DNA of 64,000 nucleotides, taken from the NCBI RefSeq assembly GCF_014898175.1, contig NZ_CP062948.1, forward strand, positions 558,001 to 622,000, read 5' to 3'. The notes beneath the pieces are model-generated. The model had not been told where the DNA came from. It was given only the letters and a program-made list of their open reading frames with translations, and did not search any database. Position numbers and translations under genes: made by a program. The DNA is from Bifidobacterium lemurum. GTDB taxonomy: Bacteria; Actinomycetota; Actinomycetes; Actinomycetales; Bifidobacteriaceae. Of the stretch, positions 1-8,348 are shown one piece after another; position 1 is the stretch's first letter; each line of letters starts with the position of its first letter.

Positions 1-1
1 G

Positions 2-1315
2 TCCATGGTCTCCCCCGCCCTGCCGACGATGAGCGCCGAACTCGGCATCACCGCCGCGCAGGCGGCGGACACGCAAACCGTCTTCTTCACCTCCTCCGCC
101 ATCTTCTCACTGTTCCTCCCCCGATTAGGAGACATCGTCGGACGCAAACGCACCACCATCGGCATGCTGGCCGTCGCGACCATAGGCAGCGCCATCGCCG
201 CCGCCGCGCCGAATCTCACCCTGCTCACGCTGGGACGCGTGCTGCAGGGCGTGACCGGCCCGATCATCTCCCTATGCCTGCTGATGCTGCGCGAGCGCGT
301 CACGGACGACCGCACCTACGCCGTTCTTCTGGCGGCGGTGACATGCACCAACGGAGGCATCGCCGGCCTCGATGCCATCGCGGGCGGATGGCTCGCCTCC
401 GAATTCGGGTACCGCGCCGTATTCTGGACTTTGGCGGGCACCGGAATCTGCGGCATCGTGGCCATTGCGACCACCGCGGACGAAAGCCGGATCCCCGCCG
501 CGACGACCATGGACTGGCCGGGAGTGGCCTGCCTCGCCCTGGCGGTCGGCACGCTGCTTTGCGCCATCTCGGCCCTACGTTCAGGCAGTCTGCCCACATC
601 GACCGCGATCGCGCTGATGCTCGTGGCCGCATGCGCGTTCGCCGCCTTCTGGCGAATCGAACGCCGCGCGGCATCGCCGCTCGCACCAACCAGCTATCTG
701 ACCCAGCGAAGCACCTGGGGCTTTCTCCTCACCGTCTTCATCGCCCTCATCGGCGTATTCGCCCTGATGAACGGACTGATACCGGCGATCGCGCAGGACG
801 CGCAGGCCGGCCTCGCGCTCAGCGCCGGCGATTCCACCATCGTGACGCTGGTGCCATACGCGCTGGCGGGCATGCCCATGGCCATCCTCTCCGGCGTGCT
901 CGCCGCGCGAAACGGATATCTTGCGGTGTTCCGCGCCGGACTTGCGCTCACATCACTGGCCGCGTGCTTCGGCGTGTTCGCCGCCCTGCACCCAAGCCGA
1001 CCCTCAATCGCGGCGCTGTCCGCGATGCTCGGCCTGGGGTATGTGGGCATCGTCAACATCATGATCAACGCGCTGGCGGTCGAACTCTCCCCGAGCGACA
1101 GCCCCGGCACCCTACCCGGACTGACGGCGGGCACGTTCAATCTCGCCTCCGGCATCAGCTACCTGCTGCTGTACGGCGCGCAGGCGGGCGTCGCGGACAG
1201 GATGGGAGCCCAAACCGGATACGCCGCGGCCCTGGCGGTCAGCGCCGCGACCATGGCGCTCGCCTGGGCCTGCTCCCTGCTCATCCCACGGACCACCCCG
1301 CGGCTCATCCCCTGA
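2..1315 (+). CDS. MFS drug/metabolite exporter, 5' end cut by window
   Basis: Inner-membrane transporter of the major facilitator superfamily, resembling the 14-helix drug:H+ antiporter group (DHA2). The frame stays open to the left edge. The first in-frame Met (base 5) begins MVSPALPTM, which in this family lies at the end of the first membrane helix, so roughly 20-40 residues are probably missing and that Met is unlikely to be the true start. The cytoplasmic loop motif RLGDIVGRKRT is at about residues 40-50 of the visible part, followed by LGRVLQG. Hydrophobic segments run to the C-terminus. The gene converges on the LacI gene 50 bp downstream. The substrate cannot be read from the sequence. 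Confidence 0.8.
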   Translation, partial: SMVSPALPTMSAELGITAAQAADTQTVFFTSSAIFSLFLPRLGDIVGRKRTTIGMLAVATIGSAIAAAAPNLTLLTLGRVLQGVTGPIISLCLLMLRERVTDDRTYAVLLAAVTCTNGGIAGLDAIAGGWLASEFGYRAVFWTLAGTGICGIVAIATTADESRIPAATTMDWPGVACLALAVGTLLCAISALRSGSLPTSTAIALMLVAACAFAAFWRIERRAASPLAPTSYLTQRSTWGFLLTVFIALIGVFALMNGLIPAIAQDAQAGLALSAGDSTIVTLVPYALAGMPMAILSGVLAARNGYLAVFRAGLALTSLAACFGVFAALHPSRPSIAALSAMLGLGYVGIVNIMINALAVELSPSDSPGTLPGLTAGTFNLASGISYLLLYGAQAGVADRMGAQTGYAAALAVSAATMALAWACSLLIPRTTPRLIP

Positions 1316-1365
1316 GCGGACGAGCCGCGGGACGCAAGGCGTAGGCCCCGCGCGGAGCAAGGCCC

Positions 1366-2376
1366 CTACCGGCAGGGCGCCGTGCTGTCCCGCACCACCA
1401 GCTGCGGCGTGTACATGGTGACCACACGCTCGCGGTCAGGATGGCGCACCCGCTCCATCAGCATACGGGCCGCGTCCATGCCCATCCGTTCGTTGGGCTG
1501 GTGCATGGTCGTCAGCCCCGGAGTCATCAGTCCGGCGAACAGCACGTCGTCATAGCCGATGACGGATCGGTCGGCGGGGATGGAATACCCCATCTCCGCG
1601 GCGACCTTGCACACGGCGAGAGCGGTCAGATCATTGCAGGCGACAACCGCCGTGAACGCCTCCCAATCCATCATGCGGGCCAGCTGCAGGGCGGTTTCGT
1701 AGGTGTAGTCCCCCTCGTACACCAAGGATTCGTCATACTCCACCCCTTTGGCGGACAACGCCTCCCGATACCCCTCGTAACGGCTGCGCGCGCCCTCCAA
1801 ATGCATGGGGCCCGTGATGCAGGCGATACGGCGATGGCCGAGCCTGAGCAAGTAATCCGTCGCCGTCCGGCCGCCGACATGGTGGTCCCCCGCCACGGCG
1901 TCGCTTTGGTCCGTGCCGGAAAGGTCCATCAGCACATGGGGAATGCCCCGGGAGACAAGCGTCCGCAGACTCGCCGAGGTCTTCCGTTCGTCGCCCGCGG
2001 CATTGGCAAGGATGACGCCTTCCACGTTTTTGGAATACATCAGCTCGATGTACTCCGCCTCGCGCGACGGATCGTTGTCGGAGTCGTTGAGCAGCAGACT
2101 CCAGCCCGCGTCGTGGCAGGCGCGTTCCACTCCTTTGGCGAACGAGGAATAGAAGCCGTTGCTGATGTCCGGAACGATCAGACCGAGGGTGTGGTTGGCG
2201 CCTTGCCGCAGATCGCGGGCCGCCTGATTGCGCACGTAATGCATCTCCTCGGCGGCGCGGAGCACCTTCTGACGGGTCTCCTCGGAAACCCTAAACGGTT
2301 TGTCATTCAGTATCAGCGATACCGTCGGCACCGACGTGCCGGTCGCCTCCGCGATGTCCTTCAATGTCACTCGCAT
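1366..2376 (-). CDS. LacI-family transcriptional regulator (nucleoside hydrolase locus)
   Basis: DNA-binding repressor of about 336 residues. The N-terminal helix-turn-helix reads VTLKDIAEATGTSVPTVSLI, followed by the hinge and a periplasmic-binding-protein-like effector domain. I chose the ATG at 2376, preceded by GGAAAGGGG at a suitable distance; an in-frame GTG 18 bp upstream (2394) has a poorer ribosome site. The gene is divergent from the nucleoside hydrolase at 2500. The 123-bp gap holds a strong promoter with a LacI-type palindrome just after its -10 box, so local repression of the hydrolase is the simplest reading. The effector is probably a nucleoside or ribose, by context only. Confidence 0.88.
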   Translation of the reverse strand: MRVTLKDIAEATGTSVPTVSLILNDKPFRVSEETRQKVLRAAEEMHYVRNQAARDLRQGANHTLGLIVPDISNGFYSSFAKGVERACHDAGWSLLLNDSDNDPSREAEYIELMYSKNVEGVILANAAGDERKTSASLRTLVSRGIPHVLMDLSGTDQSDAVAGDHHVGGRTATDYLLRLGHRRIACITGPMHLEGARSRYEGYREALSAKGVEYDESLVYEGDYTYETALQLARMMDWEAFTAVVACNDLTALAVCKVAAEMGYSIPADRSVIGYDDVLFAGLMTPGLTTMHQPNERMGMDAARMLMERVRHPDRERVVTMYTPQLVVRDSTAPCR

Positions 2377-2430
2377 GTTCGCCCCTTTCCTCACCTCATT
2401 CTATGCGTTGGCGCACGGCGTGTCGCGCAG

Positions 2431-2460
2431 TTGACATTTTTTCGGATAGATGTTTAATAT
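2431..2460 (+). promoter_or_regulatory. Promoter of the nucleoside hydrolase gene
   Basis: Near-consensus sigma-70-type promoter: TTGACA at 2431-2436, an 18-bp spacer and TAATAT at 2455-2460. Transcription would begin around 2467, about 33 nt before the ATG at 2500, which has a strong AAGGAGG site. Confidence 0.8.
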
Positions 2461-2464
2461 GTCT

Positions 2465-2484
2465 TTGCCAAAACGATTTATCAA
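2465..2484. promoter_or_regulatory. LacI-type operator over the hydrolase transcription start
   Basis: The 20-bp site TTGCCAAAACGATTTATCAA matches its own reverse complement at 14 of 20 positions and is centred on CG, the usual LacI-family layout. It covers the predicted start of transcription, a position where a bound repressor would block RNA polymerase. The divergent LacI gene is the obvious candidate to bind it. Confidence 0.65.
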
Positions 2485-2499
2485 CAAGGAGGTTCCGTA

Positions 2500-3435
2500 A
2501 TGGCAAAGCATAGGATCATCATCGACTGCGACCCCGGACACGACGACGCCGTCGCGATTCTGATGGCGGCCGGCCATCCCGACATCGAGCTGCTCGGCAT
2601 CACCACCGTGCGCGGCAACCAGTCGCTGGAGAAGACCACCCGCAACGCGCTCAACGTCTGCCAGTATCTCGGCATCGACGTGCCGGTGTACAAGGGCATG
2701 AGCGTCCCCATGGTCATCGAGCCGAGGCCCGTCGAGGAACGCGTGCACGGCGATTCGGGACTTGACGGCCCGGTGTTCGACGAACTGACCAAAACCATCG
2801 AGGACAAGCACGCCATCAACTACCTCATCGACACCCTGATGGCCTCCGACGGCGACATCACGCTGGTTCCGACGGGTCCGCTGACCAACGTCGCGATGGC
2901 GATGCGCATCGAGCCCCGCATCATCCCCAAGATCAACCAGATCGTGCTGATGGGCGGCTGCTACCAGCTCGGCAATGTCACGCCTTCCGCGGAGTTCAAC
3001 ATCTGGGCCGACGGCGAGGCCGCGCATATCGTGTTCTCCAGCGGCGTGAAGGTGACCATGATGGGACTCGACATCACCCGCAAGGTGCTGTGCTATCCGT
3101 CCGTGATCGAGCGGATGAGCAAGCACGACAACCGCGCCGGCAAGCTGTTCTGCGATCTGATGACGTTCTTCAACAAGGGGCAGAAGAAGACGTTCGGCTG
3201 GGAGGGCGGCCCGCTGCATGATCCGACCACGGTCGCTTATCTGATCGACCCCTCCATCGTGACCGTCAAGAACATGCACACCGACATCGAAATCAACAGC
3301 GAGCAGAGCTACGGGCGCACCAACTGCGACTACTTCCTGCTCACCGACGACGTCAAGAACACCGACGTCGCCATCGACATCGACGTGGAGAAGTTCTGGG
3401 ATCTCGTCGAAGAGTGCATCAAGTACTACGACTGA
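2500..3435 (+). CDS. Nucleoside hydrolase (inosine-uridine preferring family)
   Basis: Cytoplasmic N-ribohydrolase that would split ribonucleosides into ribose and free base. The 311-residue length is typical of the family. The Ca2+/ribose-binding motif DCDPGHDDA is at residues 9-17. Further conserved blocks are MGGCYQLGNVTPSAEFN and HDPTTVAYL near the C-terminus, which supplies the late catalytic His/Asp. The gene stands alone, driven by a strong promoter with a LacI-type operator, which suggests induction by nucleosides or ribose. The base preference (pyrimidine or purine) cannot be decided from sequence. Start supported by AAGGAGG seven bases upstream. Confidence 0.92.
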   Translation: MAKHRIIIDCDPGHDDAVAILMAAGHPDIELLGITTVRGNQSLEKTTRNALNVCQYLGIDVPVYKGMSVPMVIEPRPVEERVHGDSGLDGPVFDELTKTIEDKHAINYLIDTLMASDGDITLVPTGPLTNVAMAMRIEPRIIPKINQIVLMGGCYQLGNVTPSAEFNIWADGEAAHIVFSSGVKVTMMGLDITRKVLCYPSVIERMSKHDNRAGKLFCDLMTFFNKGQKKTFGWEGGPLHDPTTVAYLIDPSIVTVKNMHTDIEINSEQSYGRTNCDYFLLTDDVKNTDVAIDIDVEKFWDLVEECIKYYD

Positions 3436-3690
3436 AATCAAACCGATCTCGAATAACCGCATGACTGGTGGCCTGGTTCATATATCCGACGAACCGGGCC
3501 ACCAGCGTATGGCAACGTCTCATCGCACAGGTCGGCAGCGATGCGAGACTTCCGGAAGCCGGGGTAAGCCCGGCATTTTCATAGTGCGACCTATTCAAGA
3601 CCACGGCGGACTCGAACGTATTGACGGTGGATTGCAACCCAATGGCGTGCCTGTGGTTTCCCATTGTTCGGCGGGTTGTGGGGTGACGAC

Positions 3691-3795
3691 GAGTTTGGTG
3701 TGTCGGGTTCGCCGGATACGGCCGTTTTCACACACCAAACTGCCGAATCAATCGTTCTACGTGGAGTTTGCTCGACGGGCCGGAACACCAAACTC
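3691..3795 (+). repeat. 105-bp structured repeat, copy 1 of 3
   Basis: The element starts GAGTTTGGTGTG and ends ACACCAAACTC, an inverted pair, with an internal CACACCAAACT at 3731-3741. Left arm and internal copy, or left arm and right arm, can pair, but not both. Copies of exactly the same length are at 12584-12688 (opposite orientation) and 20933-21037. No target-site duplication or transposase is seen. Confidence 0.85.
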
Positions 3796-3862
3796 TCCAT
3801 GACCGGACCGGTTGAGGGGTGTCCCGTTCGGGATTTCGAAGTGCTTGAGTTCCGTATGGTCG

Positions 3863-4605
3863 TCGCGACGCCGGAGACCGTCGGCGTGGAGGGATCGGTA
3901 TCTGCTGACGGCTCATCCACGCTGACGGGGTCGTCACCGTGGAGGAATCGTTAGTAACTGTCGCCTCTTCCACGCTGACGGCTGCGCCATCGTGGAAGAA
4001 CGGTCAGTGACTGTCGGCTCATACACGTTAGCGGAGTCGTCATCGTGGATGAATCGTCGGTCACTATCAATCCGTCCACGTTGGCGGATGTGCCACCGTG
4101 CATGAATGGTCAGCAACCGCCGACCCATCCACGTTAACGGACTCGCCACCATGGATGAATGGTCAGCAACTATCGATCCATCCACGTTAGCGGGGTCGTC
4201 ACCGTGGACGAATAGTCAGTGACTATCAATCCGTCCACGGTGAGTATGTCTAACGTGGACGAATCGTCAGCAACTGCCAATCCATCCACGCTGAGGGATG
4301 CGGCACCGTGGATGAATGGTCGGTGTCTGTCATTCCATCCACGGTGGGTACGCCTAGCGTGGATGATCCGTTAGTGACTGTCACCTCGCCCACGCTGACG
4401 GGGTCCTCACCGTGGATGAATCGTCGGCAACTATCGACCCATCCACGGTGAGTATGTCTAACGTGGACGAATCGTCAGCAACTGCCAATCCATCCACGCT
4501 GAGGGACGTGTCACCGTGGACGAATGGTCGGTAACTATCAATTCGTCCACGCCGGCGGAGATCCCACCGTGGATGAATCGTCGCTTACTGTCATCCCATC
4601 CACGC
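3863..4605. repeat. Tandem array of about fourteen 53-bp units
   Basis: The core TCCACG recurs at 3916, 3969, 4022 (variant), 4075, 4128, 4181, 4234, 4285, 4338, 4389 (variant), 4442, 4493, 4546 and 4599. Spacing is 53 bp, or 51 bp in three places, and a diverged first unit starts near 3863. Each unit pairs an arm of the CATCCACG type with a CGTGGATG type arm across a 14-16 nt loop. The whole unit is semi-conserved, so it is not a CRISPR array. The full gap 3436-4730 lies between two convergent genes and holds no credible gene. Confidence 0.85.
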
Positions 4606-4730
4606 TGAAGCATGCCGCATGGTCGGAGCGGCACTGGACGGAAGGCCGACGGCTCTATTGGACCGGCGGCCTTCCGGTATCCGCGGCATCCGCCGCATCG
4701 CGAAGATATCCCAACGACTTCGTAGCGCCG

Positions 4731-5933
4731 CTAGGATTGCTGCCGTTTGCCTTCATAGCGTAGGGAGAAGACGGCGAGGAGGATGACGGCGAGGGCGGTG
4801 AAAGGCACGCCGGACAGCGCCGGATAATGGTAGTCCATGGCGGTGGCGTTGAGGGCCGCGCCGCCGACGGCCGATCCGATCGCATTGCCGAGGTTGAAGG
4901 CGACCTGCACGGTGGCGCCGCCGATGAGTTCGCCGCCGCCTTGGCCGGCTTCGGCCATCAGCAGCTGCTGGGGCGGGTTGATGAAGAACAGGCCGAACGC
5001 GATCCACAAGGTCAGCAGTGCGGTGCCGACCTGCGCGGCGGGCGCGCCGTCGCCGCCGCTCCCCTGCACACCTTCGAAGAGGAACACACCAAGCAGGCCG
5101 ATCATGCCAATGGCCTGGCCGATGCCCGCGGCCCCCGCGTGACGCCAACGGTCAGCGACCTTGCCGCCGGCCATGCCGCCCAACACCATGCCGAATCCGG
5201 CCAAGGCCATCAGGAAGGGAACGGCGGCGCTCGACCATCCGCCCACACCGGTCAGCCATGGCGAGACGTAGCTCCACCAGCAGAACACGCCGCCGTTGCC
5301 GAGCAGCACCGCGCCGAGGATAAGCCACGGTCCGGGAGCTTTGAGGAATTTGAACTGTCCGGCCAGGCCCGCGTCTTTGATCGGAACGACGAACGGCACC
5401 CATGCGGCCACGAGCACGATGGTGAGCACCGCCCATGCGGCGAGGATGGCGAAAGAGACACGCCAGGAGACGTATTCGGCGAGCAGGGTGCCGGCGGGCA
5501 CGCCGAGCATGTTGGAGACGGTCTGTCCGGTGGTGATGACGGCCACGGCCTGGGTGGCCTTGCCTTTTTCGGCGAGGTTCTTGCCGATCACCGCGGACGC
5601 GCCGAAGAACGCACCGTGCGGAAGTCCGGCGATGAAGCGCGCGGCGATCAGCATCGCGCTGTTGAGGGCGACGGCGGAAAGCGCGTTGCCCACGAACACG
5701 ATCACCATGAAGATGAGGATGAGTTTCTTCGGCGGGGTCGTACGGCCGAACACCAGCATCAGCGTGCCGACGCATACGCCGATCGCATAGGCGGTGATGT
5801 AGTTGCCCGCGGTGGGGATGCTCACGCCCATGTCGGCGGCCGTCTGGGGCAGAATGCCCATCATCACGAATTCGGCAGCGCCGCATACGAACGCGCCGAA
5901 CGCCAGTGCCACCAGGCTTCTCATATTCTTCAT
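4731..5933 (-). CDS. MFS transporter, AraJ-like (DHA1)
   Basis: Predicted 12-helix inner-membrane exporter of 400 residues. The N-terminus (ALAFGAFVCGAAEFVMMGIL) and the following PTAGNYITAYAIGVCVG stretch are typical of the AraJ/sugar-efflux branch of the DHA1 drug:H+ antiporters; the family motif continues through RFIAGLPHGAFFG. It lies downstream of, and in the same direction as, the araBDA operon, but a 630-bp repeat-rich gap separates them, so co-transcription is doubtful. A role in sugar or sugar-analogue efflux is possible; the substrate is unknown. The start ATG at 5933 (MKNMRS) is followed by MRSLVAL at 5924, a possible alternative. Confidence 0.82.
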   Translation of the reverse strand: MKNMRSLVALAFGAFVCGAAEFVMMGILPQTAADMGVSIPTAGNYITAYAIGVCVGTLMLVFGRTTPPKKLILIFMVIVFVGNALSAVALNSAMLIAARFIAGLPHGAFFGASAVIGKNLAEKGKATQAVAVITTGQTVSNMLGVPAGTLLAEYVSWRVSFAILAAWAVLTIVLVAAWVPFVVPIKDAGLAGQFKFLKAPGPWLILGAVLLGNGGVFCWWSYVSPWLTGVGGWSSAAVPFLMALAGFGMVLGGMAGGKVADRWRHAGAAGIGQAIGMIGLLGVFLFEGVQGSGGDGAPAAQVGTALLTLWIAFGLFFINPPQQLLMAEAGQGGGELIGGATVQVAFNLGNAIGSAVGGAALNATAMDYHYPALSGVPFTALAVILLAVFSLRYEGKRQQS

Positions 5934-6124
5934 GCCGGTTCCTAAACCTCTTTAAAACACCGCAGCGGGCGCTCGCGACGAATATCGCAAACACCCGCTG
6001 TGATTCGGTGCGCCGCCTCGTACAAAGCGCCTTACCTGCCAGACAAAACGGATTCGCCCGTCATTGCGAGCGATCCACACGCCGTTGGAGAGCGATGCAC
6101 CCGTCATTGAGAGCGGAATCGAGG

Positions 6125-6178
6125 AATCCCGCATGAGATCCTTCGACTCCGCCACAGGCTCCGCTCAGGATGACAGGA
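6125..6178. repeat. Dispersed REP-like sequence (rigid-type, copy in ara region)
   Basis: Contains the GATCCTTCGACTCCG...GCTCCGCTCAGGATGAC pattern, an imperfect inverted repeat. Related sequences occur in this window at 8134-8219, 27320-27401, 38674-38710 and, inside a coding sequence, at 52030-52114. This is a multi-copy intergenic family. Confidence 0.7.
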
Positions 6179-6183
6179 GGAAG

Positions 6184-6298
6184 GACGCTCCGTTATCGCA
6201 ATGCGGAGCTCCATGGGGACAGTCCACTGGACTGTCCCCATTCCGCCAGTCACGCACTTATATGCGATTGCCACGCAATCGCGCAAGTGCGTCAGTGC
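6184..6298. repeat. 115-bp direct repeat, distal copy, with 29-bp palindrome
   Basis: Nearly identical to 6456-6570 at an offset of 272 bp. It holds a perfect palindrome (6213-6241, 14-bp arms ATGGGGACAGTCCA and their complement around one C), then a stem-loop GCGATTG...CAATCGC inside GCACTT...AAGTGC. Between the copies lies another palindrome, GAACTGCCCA-G-TGGGCAGTTC (6361-6381). The gap 5934-6563 holds no credible gene. Confidence 0.85.
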
Positions 6299-6455
6299 GG
6301 AGCACTGAGATAACGCGTGCGGCACCGGTGCGGCAGAAGGCGAAGGCGCTGAGCCGTCTTGAACTGCCCAGTGGGCAGTTCATAGGCGAAGTGAGCGCCT
6401 TGGCGCGAAGGACGGCGCAAGCCGTCGGGTACGTCGAGTCTTCTGCCGTGCCGGT

Positions 6456-6570
6456 GACGCTCCGTTACCGCAACACGGAGCTCCATGGGGACAGTCCACT
6501 GGACTGCCCCCATTCCGCCAGTCACGCACTTATATGCGATTGCTACGCAATCGCGCAAGTGCGTCAGTGC
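6456..6570. repeat. 115-bp direct repeat, proximal copy ending at the araA stop
   Basis: Second copy of the 6184-6298 element. Its right end (GTCAGTGC) overlaps the araA stop codon at 6564-6566, so the large GCACTT/AAGTGC stem-loop sits directly behind araA on the transcribed strand and may act in 3'-end formation. No U-rich tail follows, so a classical intrinsic terminator is not clear. Confidence 0.75.
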
Positions 6571-8081
6571 TGGTTGTTGAGACGGTGGTACATTTCGCTG
6601 ATCTGCAGCTCGCGTTCGAACGCGGCCGGGGTGGTGTCCGCGTCGATGGTGGCGAGTTCGACGCCGGCCATGCGGGCGAAGTCCTCCCAGGCCTCACGAC
6701 CGATGGAGGTGGTCATGCAGGTGTGGTGGGAGCCGCCGGCGCGCAGCCAGCATTCGGCGGAGACGTTGAGGCTGGGCTGCGGCTTCCAGAGGGCGCGGGC
6801 GCAGGGCAGGGCCTTGAGGGAGCCTTCGGGTTCGACGATGTCGACGACGTTCATGAGCAGGCGGAAACGCTCGCGCACGTCGGACATGGAGACGACGACC
6901 GCGTCCTTCTTGGGCGCGCCGGTGAAGACGAGGCGCACGGGGTCGGCCTTGCCGCCGATGCCGAGCGGGTGGATCTCCAGCTTGGGCTTGGCGATGGTGC
7001 CGATGGACGGGGAGACCTCGAGCATGTGGGCGCCCATGTTGAGCTCATGGCCGGGCACGAAGTTGTAGGAGTAGTCCTCCATGAGGGAGGCGCCGCCGTC
7101 GAGGCCGTAGCCCATGACGGCGCCGATGCGCACGAGGACGGCGGTCTTCCAGTCGCCTTCGGCGGAGAAGCCGAAGCCGTACTCCGAGGGGAAGCGCTGC
7201 GGGCCGACGCCGGGCAGCTGCGGCAGGGCGCCGAGGTCTTCGAAGTTGTCGACGCCGGCGGTGCAGCCGTTGGCCTGCATCATGTTGACCATCGCGGCCT
7301 CTTCCTTGGCGGCGATGAACAGGGAGTCGTACTTGGCGTCGAGCAGCTCGGGAGCCACGTCGTACTTGGCCTTGTAGTCTTCGATGATGGCCTTGACCTG
7401 GTCGTCTTTGACGGCCTCGTAGGCGGCGACGAGCTCGTTGACGGCCCAGGTGTTGATGGACGCGCCGAACACGCGCTCGGCTTCGGTCTTGTCGCCTTCG
7501 GTGACGGCCACGTTGCGCATGTTGTCGCCCCAGCGCATGACCTTCATGTTCTGGGAGGCGTCCCAGCCGGCGCAGGCGCGGACCCAGGTGGCGATCTTCT
7601 CGGCGACTTCGGGGTCGGTGTAGTGGCCGACGACGATCTTGCGGTTGATGCCGAGGCGGGAGACGATGTAGCCGAACTCACGGTCGCCGTGGGCGGCCTG
7701 GTTGAGGTTCATGAAGTCCATGTCGATGGTTTCCCACGGAATCTCCATGTGGTGCTGGGTGTTGAGCTGCAGCATCGGCTTGGTGAGCACTTCGAGGCCG
7801 CGAATCCACATCTTGGCCGGGGAGAAGGTGTGGCACCAGGTGATGACGCCGATGACGTTCGGGTTGGCGGAGGCTTCGACCATGAACTGCTTGACGCCGT
7901 CGGAGGACTTGAGGGTGGGCTTCAGCACCAGCTTGACCGGAATCTTGCCGGTGGCGTTGAGCGCGTCGACGATTTCGGTGGACTGCTCGGCCACCTGGCG
8001 CAGCGCCTCCTCGCCGTAAAGGTCCTGCGAGCCGACGCCGAACCAGATTTCCTTGCCCTCAAAGGGATTTTCCATTGCCAT
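6564..8081 (-). CDS. araA: L-arabinose isomerase
   Basis: Converts L-arabinose to L-ribulose in the cytoplasm. The 505-residue length and N-terminus (EIWFGVGSQDLYGEEALRQV) are diagnostic of AraA. Conserved blocks follow, such as WCHTFSPAKMWIRGL, LNTQHHMEIPWETIDMDFMN with metal-binding residues, and FSAEGDWKTAVLVRI. It is the third gene of the araB-araD-araA operon, 259 bp downstream of araD; that gap contains a REP-like sequence and a stem-loop. The start at 8081 (MAMENPF) has AAGGAA upstream. It ends in a 115-bp repeat element that is duplicated downstream. Confidence 0.97.
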   Translation of the reverse strand: MAMENPFEGKEIWFGVGSQDLYGEEALRQVAEQSTEIVDALNATGKIPVKLVLKPTLKSSDGVKQFMVEASANPNVIGVITWCHTFSPAKMWIRGLEVLTKPMLQLNTQHHMEIPWETIDMDFMNLNQAAHGDREFGYIVSRLGINRKIVVGHYTDPEVAEKIATWVRACAGWDASQNMKVMRWGDNMRNVAVTEGDKTEAERVFGASINTWAVNELVAAYEAVKDDQVKAIIEDYKAKYDVAPELLDAKYDSLFIAAKEEAAMVNMMQANGCTAGVDNFEDLGALPQLPGVGPQRFPSEYGFGFSAEGDWKTAVLVRIGAVMGYGLDGGASLMEDYSYNFVPGHELNMGAHMLEVSPSIGTIAKPKLEIHPLGIGGKADPVRLVFTGAPKKDAVVVSMSDVRERFRLLMNVVDIVEPEGSLKALPCARALWKPQPSLNVSAECWLRAGGSHHTCMTTSIGREAWEDFARMAGVELATIDADTTPAAFERELQISEMYHRLNNQH

Positions 8082-8133
8082 GGGTTGTTCCTTACTTCGT
8101 TGTGATTGTTTGTGTTGTGTTATCGAATTATTC

Positions 8134-8219
8134 CGTCATGCCGAGCGCAGTCGAGGCATCTGATGCCAGTTCATGGCTGGGATCCTTCGACTCCGGCCAA
8201 GGCCTCCGCTCAGGATGAC
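8134..8219. repeat. REP-like dispersed repeat between araA and araD
   Basis: Begins CGTCATGCCGAGCGCAG and ends CCTCCGCTCAGGATGAC. Both halves reappear, in the opposite order, inside the ABC-F coding sequence at 52030-52114. Non-coding here. Confidence 0.75.
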
Positions 8220-8247
8220 GACATATCGCCGTCAGGCTAGTGCTGTA

Positions 8248-8348
8248 AGCATTGATCTGACGCGCGGCCTCAAGGCGCGGAAGGCGCAGGCGTACGGCGG
8301 TACGTCAAGCCTTCCGCAACGCGGAGGACGCGCCGTCAGATCAATGCT
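8248..8348 (-). terminator. Stem-loop overlapping the araD stop codon
   Basis: Perfect 15-bp inverted repeat: AGCATTGATCTGACG at 8248-8262 and its complement at 8334-8348, the latter including the last codons and stop of araD. The loop region contains GGCGTACGGCGGTACGTC and CGCAACGCGGA, which resemble the matching parts of the element behind araB. It could mark an mRNA 3' end or a processing/stability hairpin; no U tract is seen. Confidence 0.55.

Noticed and set aside
3591-3920. Conserved peptides with TIDxxVWCxKxAxSGE in the 105-bp repeats
   Set aside because: The frames have different or no starts in the three copies; conservation follows from the DNA/RNA element.
3863-4605. CRISPR array
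   Set aside because: Spacing of about 53 bp resembles one, but the whole unit is conserved, there are no unique spacers and no cas genes nearby.
6125-6570. Insertion sequence remnant behind araA
   Set aside because: No transposase fragment and no terminal inverted repeats of IS type; the structure is that of small repeats.
6064-7068. Long plus-strand frames across the ara region and other high-GC genes
   Set aside because: They overlap well-supported genes on the other strand and have Arg/Ala/Gly-rich shadow composition.
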